From Syncephalastrum monosporum B8922 (lineage: Eukaryota; Mucoromycota; Mucoromycetes; Mucorales; Syncephalastraceae), in contig JNEN01001014.1 of assembly GCA_000697355.1 (NCBI GenBank), positions 310,001 to 374,000 on the forward strand: 64,000 bases of DNA, given 5' to 3'. A model generated the notes under the pieces. That model saw only the letters and a list, made by a program, of their open reading frames with translations, was not told the origin of the DNA and searched no databases. The position numbers were made by a program, and so were the translations under genes. The first letter of the stretch is position 1, and every line of letters begins with the position of its first letter. Below are positions 22,747 to 32,900 of this stretch, in pieces.

Positions 22747-23645
22747 TTATTTACGCGCGCTCGTGTCTACAATCAGAAGGTTGCCCTTCTTTTCGCCTTT
22801 GACGACTTTCTTTTTGTGGAAGTCTGCTTCCTCTTTACGGATGGTGTGTTCTCTCAGCTCACCGAAGGGCATGCGCTTCAGGACCTTGGCAGCGTCCTTG
22901 TGACCAAAGTCGGCATCTTCTTCCAGGCTCTTGAAGAAGGGCTTCCGGACGGGCGGGAAGACGTCGACGAGCGGTTCGTTGAGGGGAGTGACGCTCTGAT
23001 CGGCACCCATCAGGCGCTCCATGCCTTTGCAGAATTCGCGCTGGAGGGGCAGACCCTATTGATATCGAAAACAGAAATGTCAATGACCTACGGTTTGTTA
23101 TACAGACAGCTAGCGGGGCATACATTCTCTTCCATCTGACGTTCGTTCTCTTTGAGGCGGATGATGGCTTCTGTGCGACGAATGGATATGTTGAATTTGG
23201 TAGCGAGCTTGCGGATGGTCCAGGCCTCGGGGTCGGACAGGTACGTGTCGTAGAGCTTTTGGCGCTGGGCATCCGAGATGGGAGGTCTGGGTCTGAAGAG
23301 CGGGTTGTTGGGAAAGGGTGTTTCGCCGTTCAAGTAGTTGGTCGTGCCGTCCGCAGCCCGAGCGTATTTTTTGCCTGCGCCATTCGCCCACTCGTGGAAT
23401 CGCCGCCGCCTTCGCGATTCTTTGATAGGTGCTGCCGGCTCTTCTGTGGGTGTCGCTTCTGCGTCTGCTTCTGCCGAGGGCGGGCCGTCCAGGGCAGCCA
23501 CATCGTCTTGCTTGGCGGGTTCGTCTTGGGTGGGTTGGTCATTGCAAAGGCGAAGCGAGGTGGCGATGCAGCGGGAGGAGGTGTATAAAGTAGGGCGGTG
23601 GAGGAGCGCTGCATTACGCGCAGCCGTCTGCAATGAAGCCAGCAT
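22747..23645 (-). CDS. mitochondrial small-subunit ribosomal protein mS45 (Mrps35/Bot1 family)
   Basis: Fungal mitochondrial ribosome subunit, family 'eukaryotic mitochondrial regulator protein' (yeast Mrps35, S. pombe Bot1). Exons 23645-23124 and 23055-22747 give 276 aa in frame. The N-terminus (MLASLQTAARNAALLHRP) is a typical basic, hydroxylated mitochondrial presequence. The core has RRRRFHEWANGAGKKYARA, NYLNGETPFPNNPLFRPRPP and an HTH-like segment TIRKLATKFNISIRRTEAI, which are the family signature. The C-terminus is basic. An in-frame ATG lies upstream, but this start gives the best targeting peptide. It is divergent from, and 176 bp away from, another mitoribosomal gene. Confidence 0.85.
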
Positions 23646-23821
23646 GTTTAAAATAAGAGAAGGGAGAGCAGCAAATTTCCACATTGGAACCCCTGTGTCG
23701 CCTGCCAAAATCAGGTGGCTTATCATACACCACAATACACACACAGACATCATTTCGACCTGCCATAGCCTAGTGGCTTGCCCCTCTCCCCTTCTCGCTT
23801 TCTTCACTAATTATTATTCTA
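23646..23821. promoter_or_regulatory. bidirectional promoter, mS45 / uL30m
   Basis: Only 176 bp separate the start codons of two divergent mitochondrial ribosomal protein genes, so one compact promoter must serve both. It contains a CAC-rich segment (23728-23745) and a pyrimidine-rich stretch before the uL30m start. There is no clear TATA box. Confidence 0.6.
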
Positions 23822-24109
23822 ATGAACGCCCAGCAGCGCATGTTCAGCACCTCGGCCAGTCTTGCCAAATACTACAAGGTCACCCTCCGCCGCTCCACGA
23901 TTGGCCTCCCCAAACAGGACCGTGCCACGGCAAAGACCCTCGGCCTCTACCGCCTCAACCAGTCCACGTACCATCCCGTCAGCCCTTCTGCTGCTGGTCT
24001 GATTCTCAAGATTAAGGAAATCGTCAAGGTCGAGAACGTCGAGGCTATTCCCGAGAAATCCAAAACCAAGGCTGACCGTGGCTACGAGGTCGTTGGCAAC
24101 GTATTATAA
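23822..24109 (+). CDS. mitochondrial large-subunit ribosomal protein uL30m
   Basis: Mitochondrial homologue of bacterial L30 (yeast Mrpl33). Single exon, 95 aa. After a short presequence (MNAQQRMFSTSASLAKYY) comes the L30 core: KVTLRRSTIGLPKQDRATAK, then LGLYRLNQSTYHPVSPSAAG and LKIKEIVKVENV. Length and order match the family, including the conserved IG-P...T-LGL pattern that contacts 23S rRNA. It is divergent from mS45 and 360 bp upstream of a PPR gene on the same strand. Confidence 0.9.
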   Translation: MNAQQRMFSTSASLAKYYKVTLRRSTIGLPKQDRATAKTLGLYRLNQSTYHPVSPSAAGLILKIKEIVKVENVEAIPEKSKTKADRGYEVVGNVL

Positions 24110-24469
24110 TTCATGTCGTATTCCTTACTTCTTATACACACGCACAAACACACACACTCGAATACGCACGCATACACGCGTCTTGGTTCTCTCGCTCGCT
24201 TGTCACTTTTGCCCTTTGTAAATATCATCACAATAAATACACCGCACACCTTAGACCAATACACTCTTGCACATGCCGTAAGCCCTGTAAAGCAATGTTA
24301 CCGAGTCCGGTGTGGCGCCTTGAAGGGAGCAAGCGAATATGGGATACGAAAGGCGGGGCGGGGGGGGGTGATTGTCAAATGGATAAGAATGTGTGAATCG
24401 CTGGGCCCAAAATTTCAGCTAGATGATATACTGCTGCCCGAAAACACACTTCTGCTTTTTGAATACGCC

Positions 24470-26662
24470 ATGTTTTTAAGGAGAGGCACCCGATCCGTGC
24501 AAGCCAGCACGCTTGCCTGGACGACGAGCCAACGGTATGCGCCACGCTCGCTTCTGCGTACCTGGCTGCCTATGCGATCCATGACAACAACAACAACAAC
24601 AACAACAACAAATGTGAATCACGAGGAAATGTCCACGTTGAAGAAAGCGATCGACGAGCGCAACTTTCCGCAATCGCGCAAATCCATTGAAGTGCTCGCT
24701 CAGCAAGGTGTGCCCATTCCGCGTGACGTCTTGCGCAACGTCCTCTTCTTTGCGCGCAGAAACAATAAACCAGCCGCGCTGCGCTGGATTGAGTCCGTGG
24801 TCGATAGCATGGAGTCGCGCTTTGGGCTTGCCCCACACCGATTCGAGTACCACGCGCTCATGTACTGCTTGGGTCTGCAGGGCCAGACCGAGGCTGCACA
24901 CGGCATTGTGCAGCGAATGCAACGGCAGGGCATCGAGCCCAATACGATGACCTACAACACCTTGCTTGGTATCTACAAGCGCGCCAACGACGTGGAGGGC
25001 GCTCTTTCGGTATGGGACGAAATGGCCTCGCAAGGTGTGGAGCGCGACATCAGCACGTACAACACGCTCCTGGCCCTCCTGGGCCCCAGCCAACCCGAAC
25101 GCGCCTTCGATATCTACACAAGCATGCGGATCGCCCCGGACGCACACACGTACACGACCATGCTCAGCCTGTGCGCGCGCTTCAAGAACACGGACGTGGG
25201 CGATGCGATCTGCACAGACATGACCAAAGACCCGGCCAAGCTCGACACAGCCACTGTGAACGCTCTCTTCCAGTACCAGGCCGCCGTCGCAGAAGACCTG
25301 TCGCCCATCCTTGAGACGTACCACGCCATGCCCCGCGAATACAATGTCAAGCCGGACCGCATCACCTTCAACATCCTCTTGGACAGCTGCCTGCGCTTCG
25401 ACAACCCCGCACGCGCATTCACCTTCTTCCGCGACATGCAGGCCGCACAGATCACACCGGACGTCTACACGTACGACATCCTGATGAACGCCGAGGTGAA
25501 GCGCGATAACCCGACCCACGCGCTCCAGCTCTTCCAGGACATGCTCGTGCAAGAGGTGCAGCCCAACGCACGCGTGCTGTCCACCCTGCTCCGCCTCGCT
25601 CCCAAAGCCGACCCCACCACGCTCGACGCGATGCTCGACCTGGCCGAGGTCTACCACCATCTGGATCTCGACGCCAAGGCGTACAACGCGCTCTTGAGCG
25701 GCCTCGCCCAGCAGGGCCGGTCTGTGCAGGCACAGCGGCTCTACGACAGCACCTTCCGCGACCGTCTCCTCGAGCAGGCCGACATTGCGACCTACACCAG
25801 CCTGATGATGGCCTACATCAACGACAAGCTCATCGACGACGCCATGGATATCTACTACGCCCTGCGCGACCACCACCAGTCACCCAAGCCGTCCTCCAAG
25901 ACAAAACACATCAAGCTCGACACCCAGTTCTACACCTCCATGATCTCCACCCTGACCAAGATGCCTGGCGCGGCCGTGCAGGACGACCGCCGCCTTGGCG
26001 CCCTCGTGGATGATGACGTGCACGCCGACAGCGGATCGTCGCCCGCGCTCCTGTCCGCGCTGCGCCTGTTTAACGACATGCGGCACCTCATGATCCGCCC
26101 CGACGCACACGTGTACACCGCCCTCTTGACAGCCTGCGCCGCCCACCGCGACGCCTACGTCCTCGAGCAGGTCCACAAGCTCATCCGCATGGACCTCTTC
26201 ATGGACCCCGACACGGCCGTCTACAATGCCCTCATGGACGCCTACAACCGCGTCGGGGACGGCCACACTGTGCTCCAGGTCTGGGAGACGCTGACCATGT
26301 TCGGCGCGAGCGCGACCGAGGTCGACTCGACCACGATCTCCATTGTACTGGACAGCTGCGGCCACAATGGCTACGGCTACCGTGCCCACGACATCTGGCA
26401 GACCGTTCAGCGCCGCGGCTACCCGCTCAACCTCAACAACTACACGTCCTACATCGAGTGCCTCTGCCGGTCCACGTCGGACCGCCGGGGCTGGGACGAG
26501 GCATGGCAGGTGGTGCAGACGCAGATGCGACGCCCCAGTGATCCCTATGATACCCGGCCTATCGTCGATGACAAGACCATGAATACGCTTTTGAGCTTTG
26601 CACGCAAAAAGGGCATCGATCCTGCTGAGGTCGAGGCTTGGTGGCAAGCGCGGGAGCAGTAA
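24470..26662 (+). CDS. mitochondrial pentatricopeptide repeat (PPR) protein
   Basis: Probable organellar RNA-binding protein acting in processing, stability or translation of mitochondrial transcripts. Single exon of 730 aa from the ATG at 24470. The frame stays open to 24113, but the upstream part has no coding character, and MFLRRGTRSVQAS gives a good presequence. A poly-Thr run from an ACA microsatellite (24583-24610) follows. The rest is a solenoid of 35-residue PPR units, for example EPNTMTYNTLLGIYKRANDV, ERDISTYNTLLALLG, KPDRITFNILLDSCLRF and TPDVYTYDILMNAEVKR. There is no endonuclease or SMR domain. Third codon positions are very GC-rich, which opens long antisense frames. The exact orthologue cannot be named from sequence alone. 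Confidence 0.88.
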   Translation: MFLRRGTRSVQASTLAWTTSQRYAPRSLLRTWLPMRSMTTTTTTTTTNVNHEEMSTLKKAIDERNFPQSRKSIEVLAQQGVPIPRDVLRNVLFFARRNNKPAALRWIESVVDSMESRFGLAPHRFEYHALMYCLGLQGQTEAAHGIVQRMQRQGIEPNTMTYNTLLGIYKRANDVEGALSVWDEMASQGVERDISTYNTLLALLGPSQPERAFDIYTSMRIAPDAHTYTTMLSLCARFKNTDVGDAICTDMTKDPAKLDTATVNALFQYQAAVAEDLSPILETYHAMPREYNVKPDRITFNILLDSCLRFDNPARAFTFFRDMQAAQITPDVYTYDILMNAEVKRDNPTHALQLFQDMLVQEVQPNARVLSTLLRLAPKADPTTLDAMLDLAEVYHHLDLDAKAYNALLSGLAQQGRSVQAQRLYDSTFRDRLLEQADIATYTSLMMAYINDKLIDDAMDIYYALRDHHQSPKPSSKTKHIKLDTQFYTSMISTLTKMPGAAVQDDRRLGALVDDDVHADSGSSPALLSALRLFNDMRHLMIRPDAHVYTALLTACAAHRDAYVLEQVHKLIRMDLFMDPDTAVYNALMDAYNRVGDGHTVLQVWETLTMFGASATEVDSTTISIVLDSCGHNGYGYRAHDIWQTVQRRGYPLNLNNYTSYIECLCRSTSDRRGWDEAWQVVQTQMRRPSDPYDTRPIVDDKTMNTLLSFARKKGIDPAEVEAWWQAREQ

Positions 26663-27220
26663 GAAGGAAGGAGATAAAAAGTAAAGTAATAGCACACTAG
26701 ACAACCCTTTATACACGCACACGCACACGCACACACGCGCACACACACATCATGAAAAAGCATTAAAAAAAGCATAGTGCATGCTTGCCCATACTTCTTT
26801 CTGAATGTTTTTAAAAGGAGTTGAATGATATGATGCTATGGCAGATGAGGGAATGCTCCCTCTGACCCCTCGCTTTCCCCTCCCCCCAGCCTGACCCCTC
26901 CCCCCAGTTGCAAGCGTCCCCCTTCCCTTGCTCTCCTCCCTCTCTCTCTCTCTCGTTCTTTGTGATTTGCCTACGTATCTCTGTGCTAGAAAAAAAAAAA
27001 AGAACTAGCCAGATACATACATACATACATATACACACACACCCATTAGTGTTTACACTTTACACACAGGCACTTGTCAGGCAGGCAAGCAAAGGAAACA
27101 AAAAATTGGGCTCCTTCCCTTTCCCCTTCGTGCCTTTCTTCTTCCTCTCTCTCATTCTCGCTTCTTTACTCTTCTTCTTTACACTTTTCTCTTTCTTCCT
27201 CTTCACTTTACTCACACACT
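26663..27220. other. intergenic, septin promoter region
   Basis: This carries CA-rich microsatellites (26714-26750, 27016-27045), C-rich tracts (26866-26930) and a long pyrimidine tract (about 27115-27205) just before the septin start. No other gene is seen. Confidence 0.5.
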
Positions 27221-27991
27221 ATGGCTCATGTAAGTTGCTCATCTATGGCTCATCATGGCCTTCTGTCATCGCATAAAAAAAAAAGACAGAAAAAGGAAAA
27301 ATTAGAATTATTACAAAAAAATGCTTATACATGAAATGTCCCGCTTATTGTCGCCTTCTAGAGACTCGGCGGTCGCAGAAAGAACGTGAAGAAGGGATTT
27401 CAGTTCACCCTGATGGTTGTTGGTATGTATATTCTTCATAAGCTTCGTAGGCAAGCATAGCATGATGGCTCATCTACGGCTTTACTTTAGGCGCTTCGGG
27501 TACCGGTCGCACAACCTTCGTCAACACACTCTGCAACTCTAATGTCCTGGCCGGCAAGGTCTGTGACAATCCAGAGGAAGCACACAACGAGGAAGGCATT
27601 ACCATCAAGCCTGTCTCTGTCGGTAAGCAAACGCCCCCATCCCTCCTTCCCCATCAAAGCAGGGTATCTCTGTGGTATTCACTCCGAAAATGTCTATCTA
27701 GAGCTGGATGAGGATGGTGTCAGGTACGGATCTTGAAAGAGGGAGGGGGGGAAAGGTAGCTCCTTTCGCCCAGCAGAAAAGCACAGCAGCAGAGGCAACA
27801 AACATCCGAGCACGCGCGAGGGTGCACGCGTGTATGTGTGTATGTGTATGCGTATATGCGTGCGTGCGTGCGTGCGTGGATCGGTTCTCGCGTAACCCAA
27901 GCGGCATAAGTTTACAAAGAGAGAGAGAGAGCACGAAAGAGAGACAGACACAGAGACAGCAAGTGCTTTGCCGCTGCAAAGTGAATTCCCC

Positions 27992-28022
<31 letters not shown>

Positions 28023-29456
28023 TTTTTTTTCTTCTTCTCTCCAACTCTATCATCATCCCCCCTTTTTTCGTCTTCTTGTCGTGCAAGCACCAGAGAAAAA
28101 AGGACCCTGGCCGTCGGATCCAAGATCACCTACCCGAGCCCAACACAAACATACCCGGCCTGTTCTCCTCCTTGGGCCCTCATGCTCACCTCACTCGTGT
28201 CAGCCCGCTTCTACCTGTTCCACAGCATCACACCACCCGCCCTCTCTGTCTCTTTCTCTCTCTCTCTCTTTAAGCTTCACCGTTTTCCTTGGTTTATTCT
28301 GCTGCGTTGGAAAACGCCTAACCCCTCTTCCCTTGAAGCCAAACGAGGCCCCTTATTTTCACCCTTGGCTCACCCTCACTTTTTCTTTTTTATATCTCAG
28401 AATCTCACTGACAATTGTGGATACGCCCGGTTTTGGTGACAATATCGACAACGAACGATGGCAAGTAGATGCAAAAGATACAAGAGAAAAAAAAAACATA
28501 CACGACCATAGGCTAACATTCTTTCGCTCCTATCTCTAGCTTCCAGGAGATCGTGGGCTATCTGGAACGGCAGTACGACGACATTCTGGCCGAGGAATCC
28601 CGCATCAAACGTAATCCTCGTTTTCGTGACAACCGCGTGCACGCCCTCCTCTACTTTATCTCGCCTACCGGCCACGCCCTGCGCGAGATTGACATTGAAC
28701 TGATGCGCCGGCTAAGCCCGCGTGTGAACGTCATCCCCGTCGTCGGTCGCGCCGACTCGCTCACACCCCAGGAGCTCAAGGATTTCAAGCGGCGTATCAT
28801 GGAGGACATTGAGCACTACAACATCCCAATCTATAACTTTCCGTACGACGTCGAGGAGGATGACGAGGACACGATCGAAGAAAACTCGGAGCTGCGCGCG
28901 CTCCTGCCCTTTGCCATCATTGGCAGTGACGAGGAGATCCTCGTCGGTGGGCGTACCGTTCGGGGTCGCCAATACCCGTGGGGTGCGGTCGAGGTCGACA
29001 ACCCGCAGCACTCGGACTTTGCCCGCCTCCGCTCGGCCCTCCTCAGTTCACACCTCCAGGACCTCAAGGAAATCACGCACGACTTCCTCTATGAAAACTA
29101 CCGTACCGAGAAACTGAGTCGCACTGTCAGTGGCGGTGAACAAGAGTAAGTCATATGAAGATGATCTATTGTGAGTTACGTATTAATTTCTTTCCTCCGC
29201 CTCTCCTCCCCTTCTTTCTATCTCTTTTCTTTTTCTTTTTCTTTACAGCGACGCGTCGATGAATGCGGAGGACATGGCGAGCCAAAGTGTACGTTTGAAA
29301 GAAGAGCAGCTGAGAAAGGAAGAAGAGAAGCTGCGTGATATTGAACTGAAGGTGCAGCGCGAAATCCAGGAGAAACGTGCCGAGCTTTTGAACAAGGAGG
29401 AGGCTCTGCGTAGTCTGGAGACCCGTCTGGCACAAGCCCAGATCGCCGATGCTTAA
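27221..29456 (+). CDS. CDC11: septin, Cdc11-type
   Basis: GTP-binding filament protein that forms septin rings and bars at division sites and hyphal tips. Seven exons: 27221-27229, 27362-27422, 27491-27622, 27702-27723, 28401-28460, 28540-29145, 29249-29456, giving 365 aa in frame. G1 reads GASGTGRTTF, G3 TIVDTPGFGDNID, and the G4-like site is VGRADSLTPQE where most septins have a lysine-rich AKAD. The septin unique element spans RGRQYPWGAVEVDN. The C-terminus is a coiled coil (KEEQLRKEEEKLRDIELKVQ). N-terminal RKNVKKGFQFTLMVVG and the tail favour Cdc11 over Cdc3/10/12. The first coding exon is 9 nt, the fourth 22 nt; intron 4 is 677 nt, and intron 5 uses a GC donor. Confidence 0.9.
27988..28015 (+). 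repeat. poly-C tract (28 C)
   Basis: A homopolymer of 28 cytosines lies inside the long septin intron, followed by a T-rich run. The opposite strand is G28, able to form G-quadruplex or triplex structures. The exact length may be affected by sequencing error. Confidence 0.9.
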
Positions 29457-29834
29457 TCCGTACCCCGGGATGTACGTAACGGTGGACCCATAATATTATT
29501 TCTACTTTTCTCTTTTTCTTTTCTCTCTTTATCATCTTTTCCTCTTCCTCTCAATCCTCCTCTATCTCCTCTGTCTCTGTCGATCTCGATCTCGATCTCG
29601 CTGTCACTCCCACTCTCTAGCGCTTTTCAAACATTATTTTAAACAATAATTCCCTGACGCTTGCCTTGCAGGACCTCGCTTTGGCGTTTTCCTATGCTAC
29701 ACGTGTCAAAAATTGCTTCTACGTATACTCACATTGTGTATCGTGTGTTCTCCGTGCAATGTTGGTTTTGCTTGTACGCCGATTTTCTCCCAAATCACCA
29801 TAGAAAACAGGGTGTACGTCGTTATGGGAACACT
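29457..29834. other. septin 3' flank
   Basis: Pyrimidine-rich DNA with a GATCTC repeat (about 29582-29600). No gene is seen. It ends where the left inverted-repeat arm begins. Confidence 0.5.
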
Positions 29835-30600
29835 ATCAAAACTTGCACAGTGTCACTGTCTCTTTGTTTGGTGGGAGGCATGCCAGGCGTGTAGTTCATT
29901 CCAAGCATGAAGTATGATACTGAACGAACGCTTCTATCCAACCAGCCATTAGAGGGCTTTAGCGCTTTGCGGGCCACCACCCACTTTGAAAGGGAGAATA
30001 CTGAACGCTGCACGGTGTCACAGCTCAAAGCCATGCTCTGCCGAAAGATTCGCATACTGACGAGGCATAGGAAGAACGTGAGGGAGCACACACATACACA
30101 CACACTGTGGATCCATGTTGCTCTATCAAGCCTGCGCGTGACCCAAATAACCAATGCATACAGTGTCGGGGGCCATCCCATCATCAAAGTTGACGCCAAC
30201 AAGGCAACAACGTTTGTCGCATATGTATCGCATAAAGCAGGCAAGAGAACGGAGGTGGTTTTTGACCAAATGCCAAAGCGTATGAGTAGCGCATTTTGCC
30301 TTGGACAGAAGTCAACGATTGAGCAAGATTCAAGGGACAATGCAGCCTCATTGGAGCTGGTGATGCCTTACTTTTGTCGGCAGCTGTGTCATCTGTATCG
30401 ATTGAGAAGCAGAAAGACGGACCACGGCGTCCGACGCATCCCAGTGTCCAAAGTTCCTCCAATACACGCATGACCCACGTACAGCGTAAACGCTGTTGTT
30501 GCCAAACGACATTACACAAATGATTAATTGCTAGGCAGGCAGCTATGGACGTGCCAACCGTTACTAAGGCAGCAGAATACAGTACATATGTAGAATACTT
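29835..30600 (+). repeat. left arm of long inverted repeat
   Basis: Read on the plus strand, this ~766 bp segment matches the reverse complement of 31801-32566 along its length, with substitutions and small gaps. Shared blocks include ACCCACTTTGAAAGGGAGAA (29979-29998), CAGCTCAAAGCCATGCTCT, CGATTGAGAAGCAGAAAGAC and CAGAATACAGTACATATGTA. Frames through both arms share peptide stretches but are broken differently, so it looks like an old duplicated element or gene piece in inverted orientation. No transposase motif is seen. Confidence 0.85.
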
Positions 30601-31800
30601 TAACATATTTTAGATTACAGTAGTATACAGTAATGTACAATAGCACTAGTAGTCTAATAGAGAGTGATGACCTCCTGGCGTTACTCAGGGATCGCCTCGC
30701 GAAGGCGGGTCATCGTCGATCCCCTGGTCTAACTTGTATCCCGCAATTTACCGAGTGGCGGACGATTTGCAGTTCTTGCCGTTAAACACGGCCCACGCTG
30801 AAACCGCAAGAAAGCCGTGGAATGCTATATATCGTCCGAAGACGTTGGTTCGCTTGCTTCGTGGATGAACCCATACACCCCTCCAGCAAAAGGGCAAGTC
30901 TGAGTGATTAGGCTGGTCAGATAATACACCAGGCGTTCCGGCTACTTCCCGCGCAGGCTCCGGGGGGACGCTTGCAGACAAGTCCACAAACGATTTTGAG
31001 AAACTCCCCTCAAAAGTCGACTCCATTCCCACCCTTCTCCATTCCCACCCTTGAATAGAATCAAGCAAAAAGATAAAGGTAAGGAAGAAACGAGAAAAAA
31101 AAAGGACAAACTGCTGCGCAATTTTACGCAATGTCACGCGATTTGCGCGATTTGCGCGAGTTGGCATGGATCGTTTCAGGCGCCGCTCACAAAATCACTG
31201 GCTTCTTCAATGCTGCGGAACAAGTATGACTGACCGTGATGATGTATGTCAATTAGATGGCATACAGAAATAACGCAGTTACGAGAAATGTGTCGTTGGT
31301 TTTTATGAGCATGTGAGTCGTACTAACTATACATCTGATGCTGGTGAAGCAGTCGCGCTAGAAAGTACGTGTGTACAGGCACCTGAATATTGTAAATACT
31401 GTATACTGTATATACACCAAAACTATTTGTGCAGAAGGCATGTGTAAAGGCATAAACGGAGGGTGCGCATATAATACAGAGGTTAGCTTAGTCGTTTATA
31501 TCTGCTTGGTCTTTTTCTGGCATACATTGACCTCATTACTGCTTTCACAGTCTGCGTTCAGCCTGCAGATGGTAGTTCAAGAGGCGCATGTCTTTAAGCC
31601 AAGTAGGATACATCGAACCCTACTACCCGTCACTTTTTCGAGAAACGGTAGATGTATTCACTGTACCCTTTCGATAGCTCACTATTGTTGTGAGCCGCGT
31701 CGAAGTCTATAGAAGAACCATTAAAAAATGGCACCACATTACTATAAAGTGAGTGAGGATGTGTCTTTGGAACTGTTGTCTGCAAGGTTGAACGCAGACT
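30601..31800. other. spacer between inverted-repeat arms
   Basis: 1.2 kb of single-copy-looking DNA. It has a tandem pair of CTCCATTCCCACCCTT (about 31019-31052), short GCGCGA/TTGCGCG repeats near 31137-31160, and a smaller nested inverted repeat near 31550-31795. A minus-strand frame at 31167-30748 has no family likeness. I cannot support a gene. Confidence 0.45.
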
Positions 31801-32566
31801 CTGTATTCTACATATGTACTGTATTCTGCTGTCTTAGTAACAGCTGGCACATTAATAGCTGCCTGCCTAGCGATAAAGCATTGTGTAGTGTCGTTCGGCA
31901 ACAACAACGTTTACGGTGTATGTCGGTCACACGTGTATTGGAGGATCTTTGGACATTGAGATGCGTCCGACGCTGTGATCCGTCTTTCTGCTTCTCAATC
32001 GATACAGAGGATACAGCTGCAGACAAAAGTAATGCAGAACTAGCTCCAATGAAGAAACACTGTCGCTTAAATCTTGCTTGTTTGGAGCTCAATCGTGGAC
32101 TTTTTTGTCCAATGCAAAATGCGCTATTCGTACGTTGGGCATTGTATTCAGCGATCAAACCACCTCCCTTTCCTTGCTTGTTTTATGCTATATGTATGCG
32201 ACAAAAGTAGCTGTCTTGTTGGCGCCAACTTATATGATGCGATGGCCGTCGACACTGAATGAATTACCTAGTTTGGGTCACGCGCAGTCTTGATAAGCAG
32301 CAAGGATCCACAGTGTATGCGGGTATGTCTTACTCCTGTTCTTCCTGCGATTCTTTCGGTAGAGCATGGCTTTGAGCTGTTGGCACCGTGCAGTGTTCAG
32401 TATTCTCCCTTTCAAAGTGGGTGGTAGCTAGCAAAGGGCTAAATCTCTGCAATGGCTAGTTGAATACAGGCGTCCGTTCAAACTGCTTGGAATGAGTTAC
32501 GCGCCTGACATGCCGCTCACCAAACGTAGAGACAGTGAAACAAGTGTATCTCGTGATATTTTTTGA
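31801..32566 (-). repeat. right arm of long inverted repeat
   Basis: Reverse-complement partner of 29835-30600. Homology stops sharply at the inner edge (about 31802, matching 30599) and fades at the outer edge near 32566. The minus-strand frame 32158-31808 covers the best-conserved part (SVSIEKQKDGSQRRTH) and has its equivalent in the left arm, in a different frame context. Confidence 0.85.
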
Positions 32567-32900
32567 CACATTCAGATGCAGCGCATCCTTGCCATATTTA
32601 ATAACGGCTTCTCTATCCGATGCTCCGTGAACGAGATTCTGTTTGTTTGAAATTTCGGCAGCCCTTTAAACTTTTGTGATTCATCAACTCTAAAGAGCCC
32701 ATGCCTCGCTTTCGGCATGCCTTCTGCGTGCATGCTCAGATTTGGAAAGAGTAACAGACTGAAATCTGGTCCACAGATTCAGTATGTCTTTGCGAATAGC
32801 TGTACAGGTATGCAAGTTTGGTTATATGTATATTATAGTTTCTATTACAGACATAAAAGAAGAAGAAAAAAGGAAAAGAAAAAGAACAAGAAGACAAGGT
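32567..32900. other. intergenic
   Basis: Spacer between the right repeat arm and the F-box-like gene. It ends in an A/G-rich tract (32850-32895). Nothing is recognised. Confidence 0.45.

Noticed and set aside
24476..25876. 466-codon open frame antisense to the PPR gene
   Set aside because: It mirrors the PPR codons: the GC-rich third positions remove stops on the other strand. There is no family likeness, and the PPR repeats on the plus strand explain the sequence.
25880..26746. 288-codon minus-strand frame downstream of the PPR repeats
   Set aside because: Antisense shadow of the GC-rich PPR gene. Its composition is a Val/Gly/His mirror of repeated codons and it has no start context.
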